This document shows, piece after piece, positions 1 through 7,394 of a stretch of 22,011 nucleotides of DNA (position 1 is the first letter of the stretch; every line of letters begins with the position of its first letter). Under the pieces are notes generated by a model that searched no databases, was not told where the DNA came from, and saw only the letters and a list, made by a program, of their open reading frames with translations. Both the position numbers and the translations under genes were made by a program. Source of the stretch: an uncultured Erysipelotrichaceae bacterium (lineage in GTDB: Bacteria > Bacillota_I > Bacilli_A > RF39 > UBA660); the NCBI GenBank assembly GCA_902773365.1, contig CACYEG010000041.1:1-22011 (forward strand), in the 5' to 3' direction.

Positions 1-22
1 AAAATAGAGGATTACCTCTATT
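1..22 (-). terminator. Intrinsic terminator of the substrate-binding protein gene
   Basis: An 8-bp perfect stem (3-10 with 15-22) encloses a 4-nt loop. Read on the minus strand it ends in a short T run that continues past the window edge. The TAG stop of the minus-strand gene (18-20) lies inside the stem. The T tract is incomplete because the window ends. Confidence 0.7.
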
Positions 23-1007
23 CTTTTATAATATTATTTACTAAATCTTCATAAGGAACATAATCTGTTATTTCACCAGAGTCCATAATTATATCTTCGA
101 GATTTTTGAAACTTTCTTCAGTTATATACGGATTATCTAACCAACTGTCCGCATCTTTGTATCTTTTGATTATCGATGCTAAGTCAGTAAGTGAAGTATC
201 GGGGAATTGATTAATAATAGCATTTGCTATGGTTGTTGCATCATTAGATTCAACATATTCTAAACCTTTAGATATTGCCTTTGTAAAACTAACTAGTGTA
301 TCTTTATTGTCTTTTATATAACTCTTTTTTGCATTAAATGCTGTATATGGCATTTCTCCAGATTTTTCTCCGATAGATGCAACTATGTGACCCAAACCCA
401 TTTTTTCTAGCTTAGTGGCATTTGGTTCAAATAAGTTTACGAAGTTACCTGTTCCAGATAAGAATGCACTAGTAAGAGAAGCGAAATCTACCGAAGTATT
501 TATAATGACTTCTTCTTTATCAATATTGGTGTTTTTTAATGCATTTTCAAAGTTTAGTTCAGGCATACCACCAATTCTACCTGCTAAAACCTCTTTCCCT
601 TTTAACATATTCCAATTAAAATTATCTATTTTTTCTCTACTGACTATAAATTGTCCATCTCTTTTTGTTAATCCTGCAAAAGATTGAATGTAATCTTTTT
701 CATTGCCATTATAAACATATATAGTTGCTTCAGGGCCGCAAAAACCGATATTTACGTCTCCACTTAACACTGCGGATACAACATTATTAGCGCCACTTAC
801 AAGTATAATTTCAACGTCTAATCCCTCATCTTCAAAAAAATTCAATTCTTTGGCAACATATAGTGGGGCATAAAATGCACTGTGTGTTACTTCTCCGAGA
901 GTAATTTTTTTAAGATTATTAGATTCCTGATTTTTTTCACATCCTGACATTAAAAATAAACTAATACCTATAATCATAAACAAAAATGAACATAATATTT
1001 TTTTCAT
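18..1007 (-). CDS. SsuA/THI5-like ABC transporter substrate-binding lipoprotein
   Basis: This is probably the extracytoplasmic, lipid-anchored binding protein of an ABC importer. It has 329 residues. A basic, hydrophobic signal ends in the lipobox LMSGC, with Cys23 the predicted lipidation site. The mature part opens with a first strand followed by HSAFYAPLYVAKELNFF and 'DEGLDVEI', then 'VVSAVLSGDVNIGF'. That pattern is typical of the NMT1/THI5 and SsuA families, which bind thiamine precursors, riboflavin, sulfonates, nitrate or similar small molecules. The ligand cannot be told from sequence. An AGGTGA ribosome binding site (1012-1017) lies 4-5 nt before the ATG. No ATPase or permease gene is adjacent, and a terminator follows at once, so it is either an orphan or its partners lie beyond the left edge. 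Confidence 0.85.
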   Translation of the reverse strand: MKKILCSFLFMIIGISLFLMSGCEKNQESNNLKKITLGEVTHSAFYAPLYVAKELNFFEDEGLDVEIILVSGANNVVSAVLSGDVNIGFCGPEATIYVYNGNEKDYIQSFAGLTKRDGQFIVSREKIDNFNWNMLKGKEVLAGRIGGMPELNFENALKNTNIDKEEVIINTSVDFASLTSAFLSGTGNFVNLFEPNATKLEKMGLGHIVASIGEKSGEMPYTAFNAKKSYIKDNKDTLVSFTKAISKGLEYVESNDATTIANAIINQFPDTSLTDLASIIKRYKDADSWLDNPYITEESFKNLEDIIMDSGEITDYVPYEDLVNNIIKE

Positions 1008-1064
1008 AAAATCACCTACAATTTATTCTATGTTATTGACCATTAAACGTTACCAATATTCCTA

Positions 1065-1093
1065 TTTACAATTTTCTAATGTTTTGTTAAAAT
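1065..1093 (+). promoter_or_regulatory. Promoter of the coiled-coil protein operon
   Basis: The -35 element TTTACA (1065-1070), a 17-nt spacer and the -10 element TAAAAT (1088-1093) match the housekeeping sigma pattern. The likely transcript start is A1101 in AGAATAG, giving a leader of about 22 nt with GGGAG before the ATG at 1123. Confidence 0.65.
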
Positions 1094-1122
1094 ATTACTG
1101 AGAATAGTAGGGAGATGCTAGT

Positions 1123-2328
1123 ATGGAAAGATTTGAAATGATGATAGATAACGGATTAGTAGAGTTTAAAAGTTTTTTAGGTAAAACAAAAGAGTCTATT
1201 AGTGTACTTATCGATGATATAAAAAGCAATATTGCAGCTTATGAAGCTCGTATCAAAGATACAGAAGACGAAATCAGCGATGCTGAGGCTTCATCACGGA
1301 CGTGTGAACAAGAGATATCGAGATTGCAAGAAAAGATAAAAGGACTTAAAAAATCTATAGAAAATGTCGAAAAAACCTATAAAAAAATAGTAGATGCATA
1401 TTCTTCTACAAGTGAAGGAAATACAAAAGATATTTACAGTGATATTATTGAAAACGCAAGAGAAAATTGTGAGAAAGATGTCGAAAAGAATAATATCGAG
1501 ATAGAAAATTTAAACGACAACATATATGGAATTAAAAATAACATTAAAGAATTTAATTCAACAATCGACAGACTAAATAGGGATTTAAGTGAGTATCAAA
1601 CTGAATTGGCAAAATATAATAGAGCATTACAATACATGCAAAAAGTATACGATGGAATAATAGATGATTTAAGTGATATCGAATCTGGCAAAAATTTAAG
1701 AGTTAAAAGCTCGACAAGAACAACCACTGCGCCAGTACAAATAGAACAAAAAGAAGAAGAAAAGTCTCAAAGTGAACCAATTGAAATTGAGGAAGTTCCT
1801 GAAACAAATACTAAAGAAGAGGAATTAAAAAGGATTTATGATTTAACTGGTTATAAACCTGAAGAAAAAGAGCCTCAAAGTGAAATTGTTAACGAAGTTG
1901 AACAAGAACCTGTTTATAGTGGTAACCTTGAGAACTTATTTTTGAATTCTGGCGTAGAAGATATAAAGGAAGAAACTCCTACCACTCAGCAAATGGATAG
2001 TGGGTTTGATGAAAATAATCTATCAGAGTGGGAACAAATGCTAAATGAAAAAACTATAACATTTGATGAACCAGTGCCACCAAGTGAGGAGGAAACAGTT
2101 AATCAATTGTTAAAACCATATGGCACAACATATGAAACACTTTTAAGTCTTGCAGATGATAGAATAGAATTCAAAGACGGAACAATTATTCCAGTTGAAA
2201 TAAAAATTGAAGACGTAATTAATGCGGTTAACCAAGTAGATGCAATTGACTTAAAGTCAATGAAAATTGTTGGGCCTAATACAACTCTTCTTAAGAAGAT
2301 TAAAAAAATGAAAGAGGAGGCAATGTAG
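1123..2328 (+). CDS. Coiled-coil protein with acidic linker, function unknown
   Basis: I do not recognise a family for this 401-residue protein. Residues from about 15 to 185 are rich in Glu, Lys and Asn with heptad-like hydrophobic spacing, and read as long alpha-helical coiled coil. Residues of about 190 to 320 are an acidic, low-complexity linker rich in Glu, Pro, Gln and Ser. The last 80 residues return to a folded pattern, beginning at 'VNQLLKPYG' and ending in a basic helix. No signal peptide or membrane segment is visible, so it is probably cytoplasmic. It is the first gene of a two-gene unit; its TAG stop is one base before the next ATG, and the ribosome binding site of the next gene (GAGGAGG) lies inside its last codons. 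A structural or scaffolding role is conceivable but unproven. Confidence 0.8.
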   Translation: MERFEMMIDNGLVEFKSFLGKTKESISVLIDDIKSNIAAYEARIKDTEDEISDAEASSRTCEQEISRLQEKIKGLKKSIENVEKTYKKIVDAYSSTSEGNTKDIYSDIIENARENCEKDVEKNNIEIENLNDNIYGIKNNIKEFNSTIDRLNRDLSEYQTELAKYNRALQYMQKVYDGIIDDLSDIESGKNLRVKSSTRTTTAPVQIEQKEEEKSQSEPIEIEEVPETNTKEEELKRIYDLTGYKPEEKEPQSEIVNEVEQEPVYSGNLENLFLNSGVEDIKEETPTTQQMDSGFDENNLSEWEQMLNEKTITFDEPVPPSEEETVNQLLKPYGTTYETLLSLADDRIEFKDGTIIPVEIKIEDVINAVNQVDAIDLKSMKIVGPNTTLLKKIKKMKEEAM

Positions 2329-2329
2329 T

Positions 2330-2638
2330 ATGAGTTTTTTATATAAATATGGCTTTACTGACGAAGAAATAGATGCTCTTAAGGAAACGTTGAGCAAGGA
2401 TATGTACAGTGAAATGGCATTTTTAAAAAACATCGTTAGTTCAAATATCGAGTACCTAAGAGACTTTGGAGTAACAAATTATAGTCAAGTATTTGTAAAG
2501 TATCCGGAAATTTTCATGAGAGATACGGAATCCTTTCAAAACGTTTTGGGTAAGTTCGATAAAGAGGATTTAATTGATAAAGTGCTTAAAAATCCTACTG
2601 TAATTAAAAAAATGGTTGACTATGTTGACAATAATTAA
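2330..2638 (+). CDS. Small helical protein with mTERF-like repeat pattern
   Basis: The function of this 102-residue, probably cytoplasmic, all-helical protein is unknown. Two adjacent units, 'YLRDFGVTNYSQVFVKYPEI' and the following stretch to 'VLKNPTVI', share a layout of helix, helix and then a conserved Pro. This resembles the roughly 30-residue repeat of mTERF-type helical proteins (Leu/Phe-Gly, two short helices, Y/N-P, then a hydrophobic pair). The likeness is by eye only. It is tightly coupled to the upstream coiled-coil gene (1-nt gap), which suggests the two products work together. An intrinsic terminator begins at the stop codon. Confidence 0.75.
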   Translation: MSFLYKYGFTDEEIDALKETLSKDMYSEMAFLKNIVSSNIEYLRDFGVTNYSQVFVKYPEIFMRDTESFQNVLGKFDKEDLIDKVLKNPTVIKKMVDYVDNN

Positions 2639-2654
2639 AGCCCTAGGGCTTTTT
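2637..2654 (+). terminator. Intrinsic terminator after the two-gene unit
   Basis: A 16-nt perfect palindrome AAAGCCCTAGGGCTTT (2637-2652) can form a 6-bp stem with a 4-nt loop, followed by T residues to 2654. It overlaps the TAA stop of the upstream gene. Its T run also occupies the -35 position of the next promoter. Confidence 0.8.
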
Positions 2655-2678
2655 AATTTGCAATAAAAATGATATACT
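2650..2678 (+). promoter_or_regulatory. Extended -10 promoter of the dockerin/cohesin operon
   Basis: The -10 element TATACT (2673-2678) is preceded by TG at 2670-2671, making an extended -10 TGATATACT. The -35 region 17 nt upstream is only a T-rich TTTTTA from the preceding terminator. The predicted start is A2685 in AGAATAG, about 19 nt before the ATG. The same extended -10 precedes the pilin operon at 7361-7369. Confidence 0.65.
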
Positions 2679-2703
2679 AATATAAGAATAGGGAGGTATC
2701 CAA

Positions 2704-4692
2704 ATGAAGCGAATCATTTTAATAATGTTGACAACGTTAATAATCTCTTTGAAGCTAGATGTGTATGCCTCTAGTAAGTATATAAATGGCGTTATAAAAT
2801 CGACCGCAAACATGTATTCAAATAGCGATCTTTCTAAAAGAATCTATAGTGATACAGGTAATGCTATTACACTATACACTGCAAATCCATTAGAAATTCT
2901 CGAAGAAGGAAACAACTATTATAAAGTTTATTTTATGTATTCTGGCTTTACATATACTGGATATGTATCAAAATCTAACGTTTTAAAGAAGGAATACGAA
3001 GTTGACGACGAATATATTAATGAGCTTGTTTCTAAAGGATTTCCACTCGATTATGCCAAGAAATTAGCCATACTACATGCAATTCATCCTAACTGGACAT
3101 TTGTTCCTTCGAATACTGGTAAAATACCTGGAGGTATGGACTTTAATACAGCAGTTCAAAAAGAGGCAGAAGTTGTATCGAGAAACTTAATAGATAGTGC
3201 TAATACAACTCTTAGGTCCACTGAAGACGGAGCCTACAGTAACGGAAGTTGGATAAGTCTAAGTGGTTCTAGATGGTTTGCAGCAAGTAGACAAACAATC
3301 AGCTTCTTTATGGATCCTAGAAATTTTTTGGATGAGGCTCACATCTTTATGTTTGAAAATCTTGGATACAATCCAACAACTCAAACAAAAGAAGTAGTAA
3401 ATAAAATTATAAGTTCAAGTTTTATGAAGGATCCATTTGAATGCATTACTTCATCATATGTATGTTCTATAGGTACTCATTATTATGCAGACACCTTTTT
3501 ACAAGCTGGTATAGACAAGAGCGTAAGCCCAGTACATTTAGCTACTAGAGCAATACAAGAGCAAGGAACTAAAGGTTCAGTCTTGTCTTTAGGAAACGGA
3601 TATAAAGGTCAATACGTTGGATACTATAACTTTTTTAACATTGGTGCAAGTGGAAAAACCGATGAAGAAGTTATTACTAATGGTTTAACGTATGCTTACA
3701 ATAGAAATTGGAACAACCAACACGCATCAATTTATGATGGATCTAGCACTATTGCATCTAATTATATAAAAATTGGGCAAAGTACACTTTATTATCAGAA
3801 ATTTAATACTATTTTACTCAATTATTCGCATCAATATCAGCAAAATGTTAAAGCCCCTTTTTCTGAAGGATATAACACTTATGTCAATTATTATAAATCG
3901 TATGCTAGTCAAGACGAATGGAATGAAGCAGTGTATGAGTTCTTAATTCCAGTATACTCTAATATGCCAGCTAGCACGACTTTAGACGTATCTGAAAATG
4001 CAGATGCTACATTAAAAGTGTTAAATATAACAAACTGTAAATTGAATCCAACTTTCCAATCTAGCGCATATGAATATGATTGCTATGTAAAAAAAGATAT
4101 AAACGAACTAGAAATTGAAGCAGTGGCAACAAACAGTCTTGCAAAAGTTGACAACATATCTAAAATAACATTAGATAAGGACGAAACAAAAGTCCAAATA
4201 GGGGTAACCGCAGCAAATGGTAATAAATCGACCTATATTGTAAATATACATAAAATTGACACTGATGGTTATTCTCCAAGTGAAATTATTAATGGGATAG
4301 GTTATAAAGTTAACGATAAGTACGTAACAAATATAGAATTGGGTACTGATATATCAAACATTGTAAATAGTATTCAAAATAAATATCACTTTGCGACTTT
4401 AGAAGTTTTAAGTGGTTCTTCTGGTAAAGTAAAAACAGGAAATAAAATTAAAATTGATAACGCTGGTATTGCTGAAACATATAGTTTAGTGCTTTATGGA
4501 GACACTTCGGGTGATGGAGAAATAGATATAAGAGATTTACTAATTATTCAAAAGCATTTAGTAAGTGCCAAAGTTTTAACAAATGAATATTTAAAAAGTG
4601 CTGATGTCAATCATGACGGTACAGTCGATATAAGAGATCTATTATTGGAACAAAAGCACTTGTTAAGTCAATATAAAATTTCTCAAGGATAG
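2704..4692 (+). CDS. Secreted endo-beta-N-acetylglucosaminidase with C-terminal dockerin
   Basis: This is probably a secreted peptidoglycan hydrolase of 662 residues. In order it has a signal peptide (about 1-23, ending VYASS), an SH3-like wall-binding region (about 25-97), and a LytD-type glucosaminidase domain of the GH73/PF01832 kind (about 145-375). The motif RAIQEQG contains the expected catalytic Glu286. A cadherin-like beta-sandwich domain follows (about 430-517), then a small linker module (about 546-597), and a type I-like dockerin at 598-662. The dockerin has two calcium-loop repeats, GDTSGDGEIDIRDLL and ADVNHDGTVDIRDLL. It is the first gene of a two-gene unit; the cohesin gene starts 11 nt after its stop. 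A dockerin on an autolysin is unusual: it implies the enzyme is held by a cohesin rather than only by wall-binding repeats. Which cohesin it binds is inferred from adjacency. Confidence 0.9.
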   Translation: MKRIILIMLTTLIISLKLDVYASSKYINGVIKSTANMYSNSDLSKRIYSDTGNAITLYTANPLEILEEGNNYYKVYFMYSGFTYTGYVSKSNVLKKEYEVDDEYINELVSKGFPLDYAKKLAILHAIHPNWTFVPSNTGKIPGGMDFNTAVQKEAEVVSRNLIDSANTTLRSTEDGAYSNGSWISLSGSRWFAASRQTISFFMDPRNFLDEAHIFMFENLGYNPTTQTKEVVNKIISSSFMKDPFECITSSYVCSIGTHYYADTFLQAGIDKSVSPVHLATRAIQEQGTKGSVLSLGNGYKGQYVGYYNFFNIGASGKTDEEVITNGLTYAYNRNWNNQHASIYDGSSTIASNYIKIGQSTLYYQKFNTILLNYSHQYQQNVKAPFSEGYNTYVNYYKSYASQDEWNEAVYEFLIPVYSNMPASTTLDVSENADATLKVLNITNCKLNPTFQSSAYEYDCYVKKDINELEIEAVATNSLAKVDNISKITLDKDETKVQIGVTAANGNKSTYIVNIHKIDTDGYSPSEIINGIGYKVNDKYVTNIELGTDISNIVNSIQNKYHFATLEVLSGSSGKVKTGNKIKIDNAGIAETYSLVLYGDTSGDGEIDIRDLLIIQKHLVSAKVLTNEYLKSADVNHDGTVDIRDLLLEQKHLLSQYKISQG

Positions 4693-4703
4693 GGAGTGAC
4701 AAT

Positions 4704-6032
4704 ATGAAATTACTAAAAGTAGTCTTCTTTTCATTAATAGCAATGATTTTTACTATGAATGTCAATGCAGCATCAGGGTCAATAAACGTATCTAGTTCAA
4801 CTAAAACCGCAGTTGTCGGTTCAACATTCACTGTTACAGTGAAAGTAAGCTGCTCGGAAGCCCTTGGCTCTTGGAAATTCGGTCTTTCTTATGATAGTGC
4901 ATATATTTCTTTGCAATCAGGTGATACGACAGTCGCTGCATATGGTGATGGTTCCACTAAAGTTAAGACATATACCTATAAGTTTAAAGCTATAAAATCA
5001 GGTAATGCCTCAATTAGGGTAACAAGTGCATCGATGGTATCTTGGAATGATGTCGACACACTATTTACGCCAAGCATATCAAACACATCAGTTACAATAA
5101 AAACCCAGAAAGAAATTGAAGCATCCTATAGTAAAGATAACAATCTGAAATCATTAAGTATCGATGGATTTGAAATTGTACCTGCTTTTTCAAAAGATAC
5201 AACTGAATATAGTGTTGAAATACCAGATAATATAGAAACTATTAATGTTTCAGCTAAACCAAATGACGGAAGAAGCAGCATAAAAGGAACAGGTTCAATT
5301 GATGTAAGTGAAGGAAGCAACAAAGTTGATGTTGTAGTTACTGCGCAAAACGGTGCAACCAAAACTTATACGATTACCGTAATAGTTAAGGATCTACACC
5401 CAATTGAAGTTCACTTGGCTGGTAAAACCCTCAGTGTTGTCAAAAAAGCTGAACTATTAAGTTGTCCAACTGGATATACGCCTAAAACAATTAAAATAAA
5501 TGATATCGATGTACCAGCTTTTGTCAGTGAAATAACAAATTTTGTGTTAGTTGGATTAAAGGAAGAAAGCGGCGAAGTTAAATTATTTAGATATGACGAA
5601 GGTAATTATTATATTTACAATGAATTAAAATCTAAAGGTTTAATTTTATATCCAGAAGATGCTAAAGAAATACCTAGTGGTTTTCAAAAAAGTAAAGCTG
5701 TAATAAACGATATCGAAATAACTGTTTACACAAACAAATCGATTGGTAAAAACGTTTTAGTATATGGCCTTAATGTTGAAAACGGATATCAAGGTTTTTA
5801 CATTTATGATAAAGATGACTCTTCATTTATAAGATTTGATGATGAATCTTTAAAAGAGACACATAAAAAGGAAAGAGAACTAAAACTTGCGATTTTAGCA
5901 CTAGCCGTAATTGTAATTATATTATTTTTCATTACAATTATAGTTAGTAGTAAGCTCTCTAAAATGAAAAAAATACTATCAAAAAAAATAACTAAAAAAG
6001 AAGAAAAAAGAGCTGACAAGCAAGGAGTTTAG
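4704..6032 (+). CDS. Membrane-anchored cohesin-domain protein
   Basis: This 442-residue exported protein is probably the cell-surface receptor for dockerin proteins, first of all the neighbouring glucosaminidase. It has a signal peptide (about 1-22, MNVNAA), a cohesin-like beta-sandwich (about 24-134; key stretches VVGSTFTVTVKV, ALGSWKFGLSYDSAYI and TYTYKFKAIKSG), and a cadherin-like beta-sandwich (about 143-229, ending 'GATKTYTITV'). An unassigned globular region follows (about 232-376), then one membrane helix (about 393-416) and a short, very basic cytoplasmic tail. The C-terminal helix would anchor the cohesin at the outer face of the membrane. GGGAGTGA (4692-4699) serves as the ribosome binding site and overlaps the stop of the upstream gene, so the two are translated from one message. 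The same cadherin-like module occurs in both partners. Cohesin assignment is by pattern, not by search. Confidence 0.82.
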   Translation: MKLLKVVFFSLIAMIFTMNVNAASGSINVSSSTKTAVVGSTFTVTVKVSCSEALGSWKFGLSYDSAYISLQSGDTTVAAYGDGSTKVKTYTYKFKAIKSGNASIRVTSASMVSWNDVDTLFTPSISNTSVTIKTQKEIEASYSKDNNLKSLSIDGFEIVPAFSKDTTEYSVEIPDNIETINVSAKPNDGRSSIKGTGSIDVSEGSNKVDVVVTAQNGATKTYTITVIVKDLHPIEVHLAGKTLSVVKKAELLSCPTGYTPKTIKINDIDVPAFVSEITNFVLVGLKEESGEVKLFRYDEGNYYIYNELKSKGLILYPEDAKEIPSGFQKSKAVINDIEITVYTNKSIGKNVLVYGLNVENGYQGFYIYDKDDSSFIRFDDESLKETHKKERELKLAILALAVIVIILFFITIIVSSKLSKMKKILSKKITKKEEKRADKQGV

Positions 6033-6042
6033 CTCTTTTTTC
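6003..6042 (+). terminator. Terminator overlapping the end of the cohesin gene
   Basis: A perfect 12-bp stem (6003-6014 with 6031-6042) has a 16-nt loop and a T run on its 3' arm. The last nine codons and the TAG stop (6030-6032) lie inside the structure. The next promoter's -35 starts directly after it. Confidence 0.7.
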
Positions 6043-6071
6043 TTGAAAAACAGTATAATCTATTGTATAAT
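6043..6071 (+). promoter_or_regulatory. Sigma-A type promoter of the 6094-7322 unit
   Basis: TTGAAA (6043-6048), a 17-nt spacer and a perfect TATAAT (6066-6071). The predicted start is A6079 in AGAATAGG, leaving a leader of about 15 nt. The reading frame of the downstream gene is open back to a TTG at 6043, but that codon is part of this -35 element. Confidence 0.8.
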
Positions 6072-6093
6072 CATACATAGAATAGGTGAAGAT

Positions 6094-6450
6094 ATGAAAA
6101 ACAATAGAGAAGTAATAAGACATTGTCCTCATTTTTATACTATTATAAACTTCGAATATTACAGTAACGATATCGTATCTGAAAAACTAATAGAAGTGTA
6201 TGAAAAGTTTATTTTTTCGTGTGATATGAACGAACTTGAGAGTATTTCTAAAGTTGAAAAATTAGATACAGTTTTATATAAATATATAACAGATTATAGT
6301 TTTAGAGAACAAGTTAAGCTTGATATCAATAATGTGCGCGTCAAAAGAGGTGAAAACGTTCTTGAAACTATAGTTGGGACTATTATTAATTATTTTGACA
6401 ATTATGAAAAAACTAAATGTCGTAAAGTACAGGTAACTAGGTGGATATAA
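6094..6450 (+). CDS. Small protein of unknown function
   Basis: I do not recognise this 118-residue protein. It has no signal peptide or membrane helix, is probably cytoplasmic, and looks largely alpha-helical (for example 'SEKLIEVYEKFIFSCDMNEL'). It carries three Cys residues with no clear metal-binding spacing, and ends in a basic segment. The start at ATG 6094 is chosen because GGTGA lies 5-6 nt upstream (6085-6089) and the longer frame runs back into the promoter. Its TAA stop shares one base with the next ATG, so translation is coupled to the membrane-anchored Ig-like protein. Function is unknown. Confidence 0.75.
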   Translation: MKNNREVIRHCPHFYTIINFEYYSNDIVSEKLIEVYEKFIFSCDMNELESISKVEKLDTVLYKYITDYSFREQVKLDINNVRVKRGENVLETIVGTIINYFDNYEKTKCRKVQVTRWI

Positions 6451-7322
6451 TGGACGAGGATTTTTTAGATGTAAATAAGTCTAACAACAAGGTTGTGACT
6501 TTAGTAATGATATTTATTGTATTAGCACTTTTAGCTTTTGGCTATTTTTTTATCTATTCAAAATATAAATTTACATTGAAAACAATAAAACATGAAATTG
6601 GTACACCACTTAGTATAGATGTAAATGATTACTTGAGAAAAAAAGTAGTTGATACTTCTGGCTATAAACTAGATACTTCGCATGTTAACATAAATGAAAT
6701 AGGAGAATACGAGTATAAAATAAAATATAATAGAATCTATAAAAAAGGTAAAATAAAGGTAGTTGATACAACACCACCAGTATTTGAAATTAAAGATAAA
6801 GTCGAATTAGAAGCAGGGGATGAAAATTTTTATTTAAGTGATATGCTCACTAGTTGTACTGATATATCTATGCCATGTTTTGTTTCATTCAAAAATGAAG
6901 AAGATGAAAATAAATTAAATATACCAGGAGAATATAAGTTTGATATCGTTGTGGGAGATTTATATAATAATAAAGCTAGTGCAGTTGTTTCTGTCAAAGT
7001 ATATGAGAAAGGAACTCTTATTAGAGAAGAAGAAAAAGATTTACTCTTTTCAACAAGTTCATCAGAGTTGCCTGGATTTATAGATGAATACTATTTAAAG
7101 TTCGATAAAGCTATATCGGATAGTTCTAGTGAATTAGAGGATATTACTGCCAATATTGCAATCGACACAATTGAAGACTATGTGAAAACAACTTATCCTG
7201 GATATAGATTAACTGGTACAGAAATAGTAAAAATGTTCAATAAGAGTAATTATGTAATTGGGCTTGTAGTTAAACTAACAATTAACAATGGAAGCGATAA
7301 AATCGTATATATGAAGAAGTAA
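6450..7322 (+). CDS. Membrane-anchored protein with Ig-like domains
   Basis: This 290-residue protein has a short cytoplasmic start, one membrane helix (about 15-35) and a long outside part. Two Ig-like beta domains follow. The first (about 45-108) ends KIKVVDTTPPVFEI, a junction typical of DUF5011 or HYR-like bacterial Ig repeats. The second (about 112-190) holds a Cys pair in 'TSCTDISMPCF', suitable for a disulfide. The last 100 residues form an unassigned region, with an acidic Ser-rich stretch and then an alternating beta pattern. The start at ATG 6450 is preferred over GTG 6441 because AGGTGG (6439-6444) is 5 nt before it. It is coupled to the small upstream gene and followed by a clear terminator. 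It is probably a surface-exposed structural or adhesion protein; its partner is unknown. Confidence 0.8.
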   Translation: MDEDFLDVNKSNNKVVTLVMIFIVLALLAFGYFFIYSKYKFTLKTIKHEIGTPLSIDVNDYLRKKVVDTSGYKLDTSHVNINEIGEYEYKIKYNRIYKKGKIKVVDTTPPVFEIKDKVELEAGDENFYLSDMLTSCTDISMPCFVSFKNEEDENKLNIPGEYKFDIVVGDLYNNKASAVVSVKVYEKGTLIREEEKDLLFSTSSSELPGFIDEYYLKFDKAISDSSSELEDITANIAIDTIEDYVKTTYPGYRLTGTEIVKMFNKSNYVIGLVVKLTINNGSDKIVYMKK

Positions 7323-7339
7323 GCAAACTTACTTTTTTT
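7317..7339 (+). terminator. Intrinsic terminator after the Ig-like protein gene
   Basis: A 7-bp stem (AAGTAAG 7317-7323 with CTTACTT 7328-7334) with a CAAA loop is followed by a further T run to 7339. The TAA stop is inside the left arm. Confidence 0.85.
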
Positions 7340-7340
7340 C

Positions 7341-7369
7341 TTTATATAATGAAATAAATATGATATACT
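7341..7369 (+). promoter_or_regulatory. Extended -10 promoter of the pilin operon
   Basis: The element TATACT (7364-7369) is preceded by TG (7361-7362), with a weak TTTATA at -35 (7341-7346, 17-nt spacer). The predicted start is A7378 in AGAATAG, about 17 nt before the GTG start codon. Confidence 0.65.
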
Positions 7370-7394
7370 TCATATATAGAATAGAGTGATTTTA

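Noticed and set aside
1021..1064. Riboswitch or regulator site in the divergent region at 1008-1122
   Set aside because: Only about 115 nt, most of it promoter; no convincing conserved stem set. A TAGAAT on the minus strand could be a -10 but has no -35.
6043..6093. Upstream in-frame TTG start extending the 118-residue protein by 17 residues
   Set aside because: The TTG is part of a good -35 element, and the -10 TATAAT lies inside the extension; ATG 6094 has a well-placed GGTGA.
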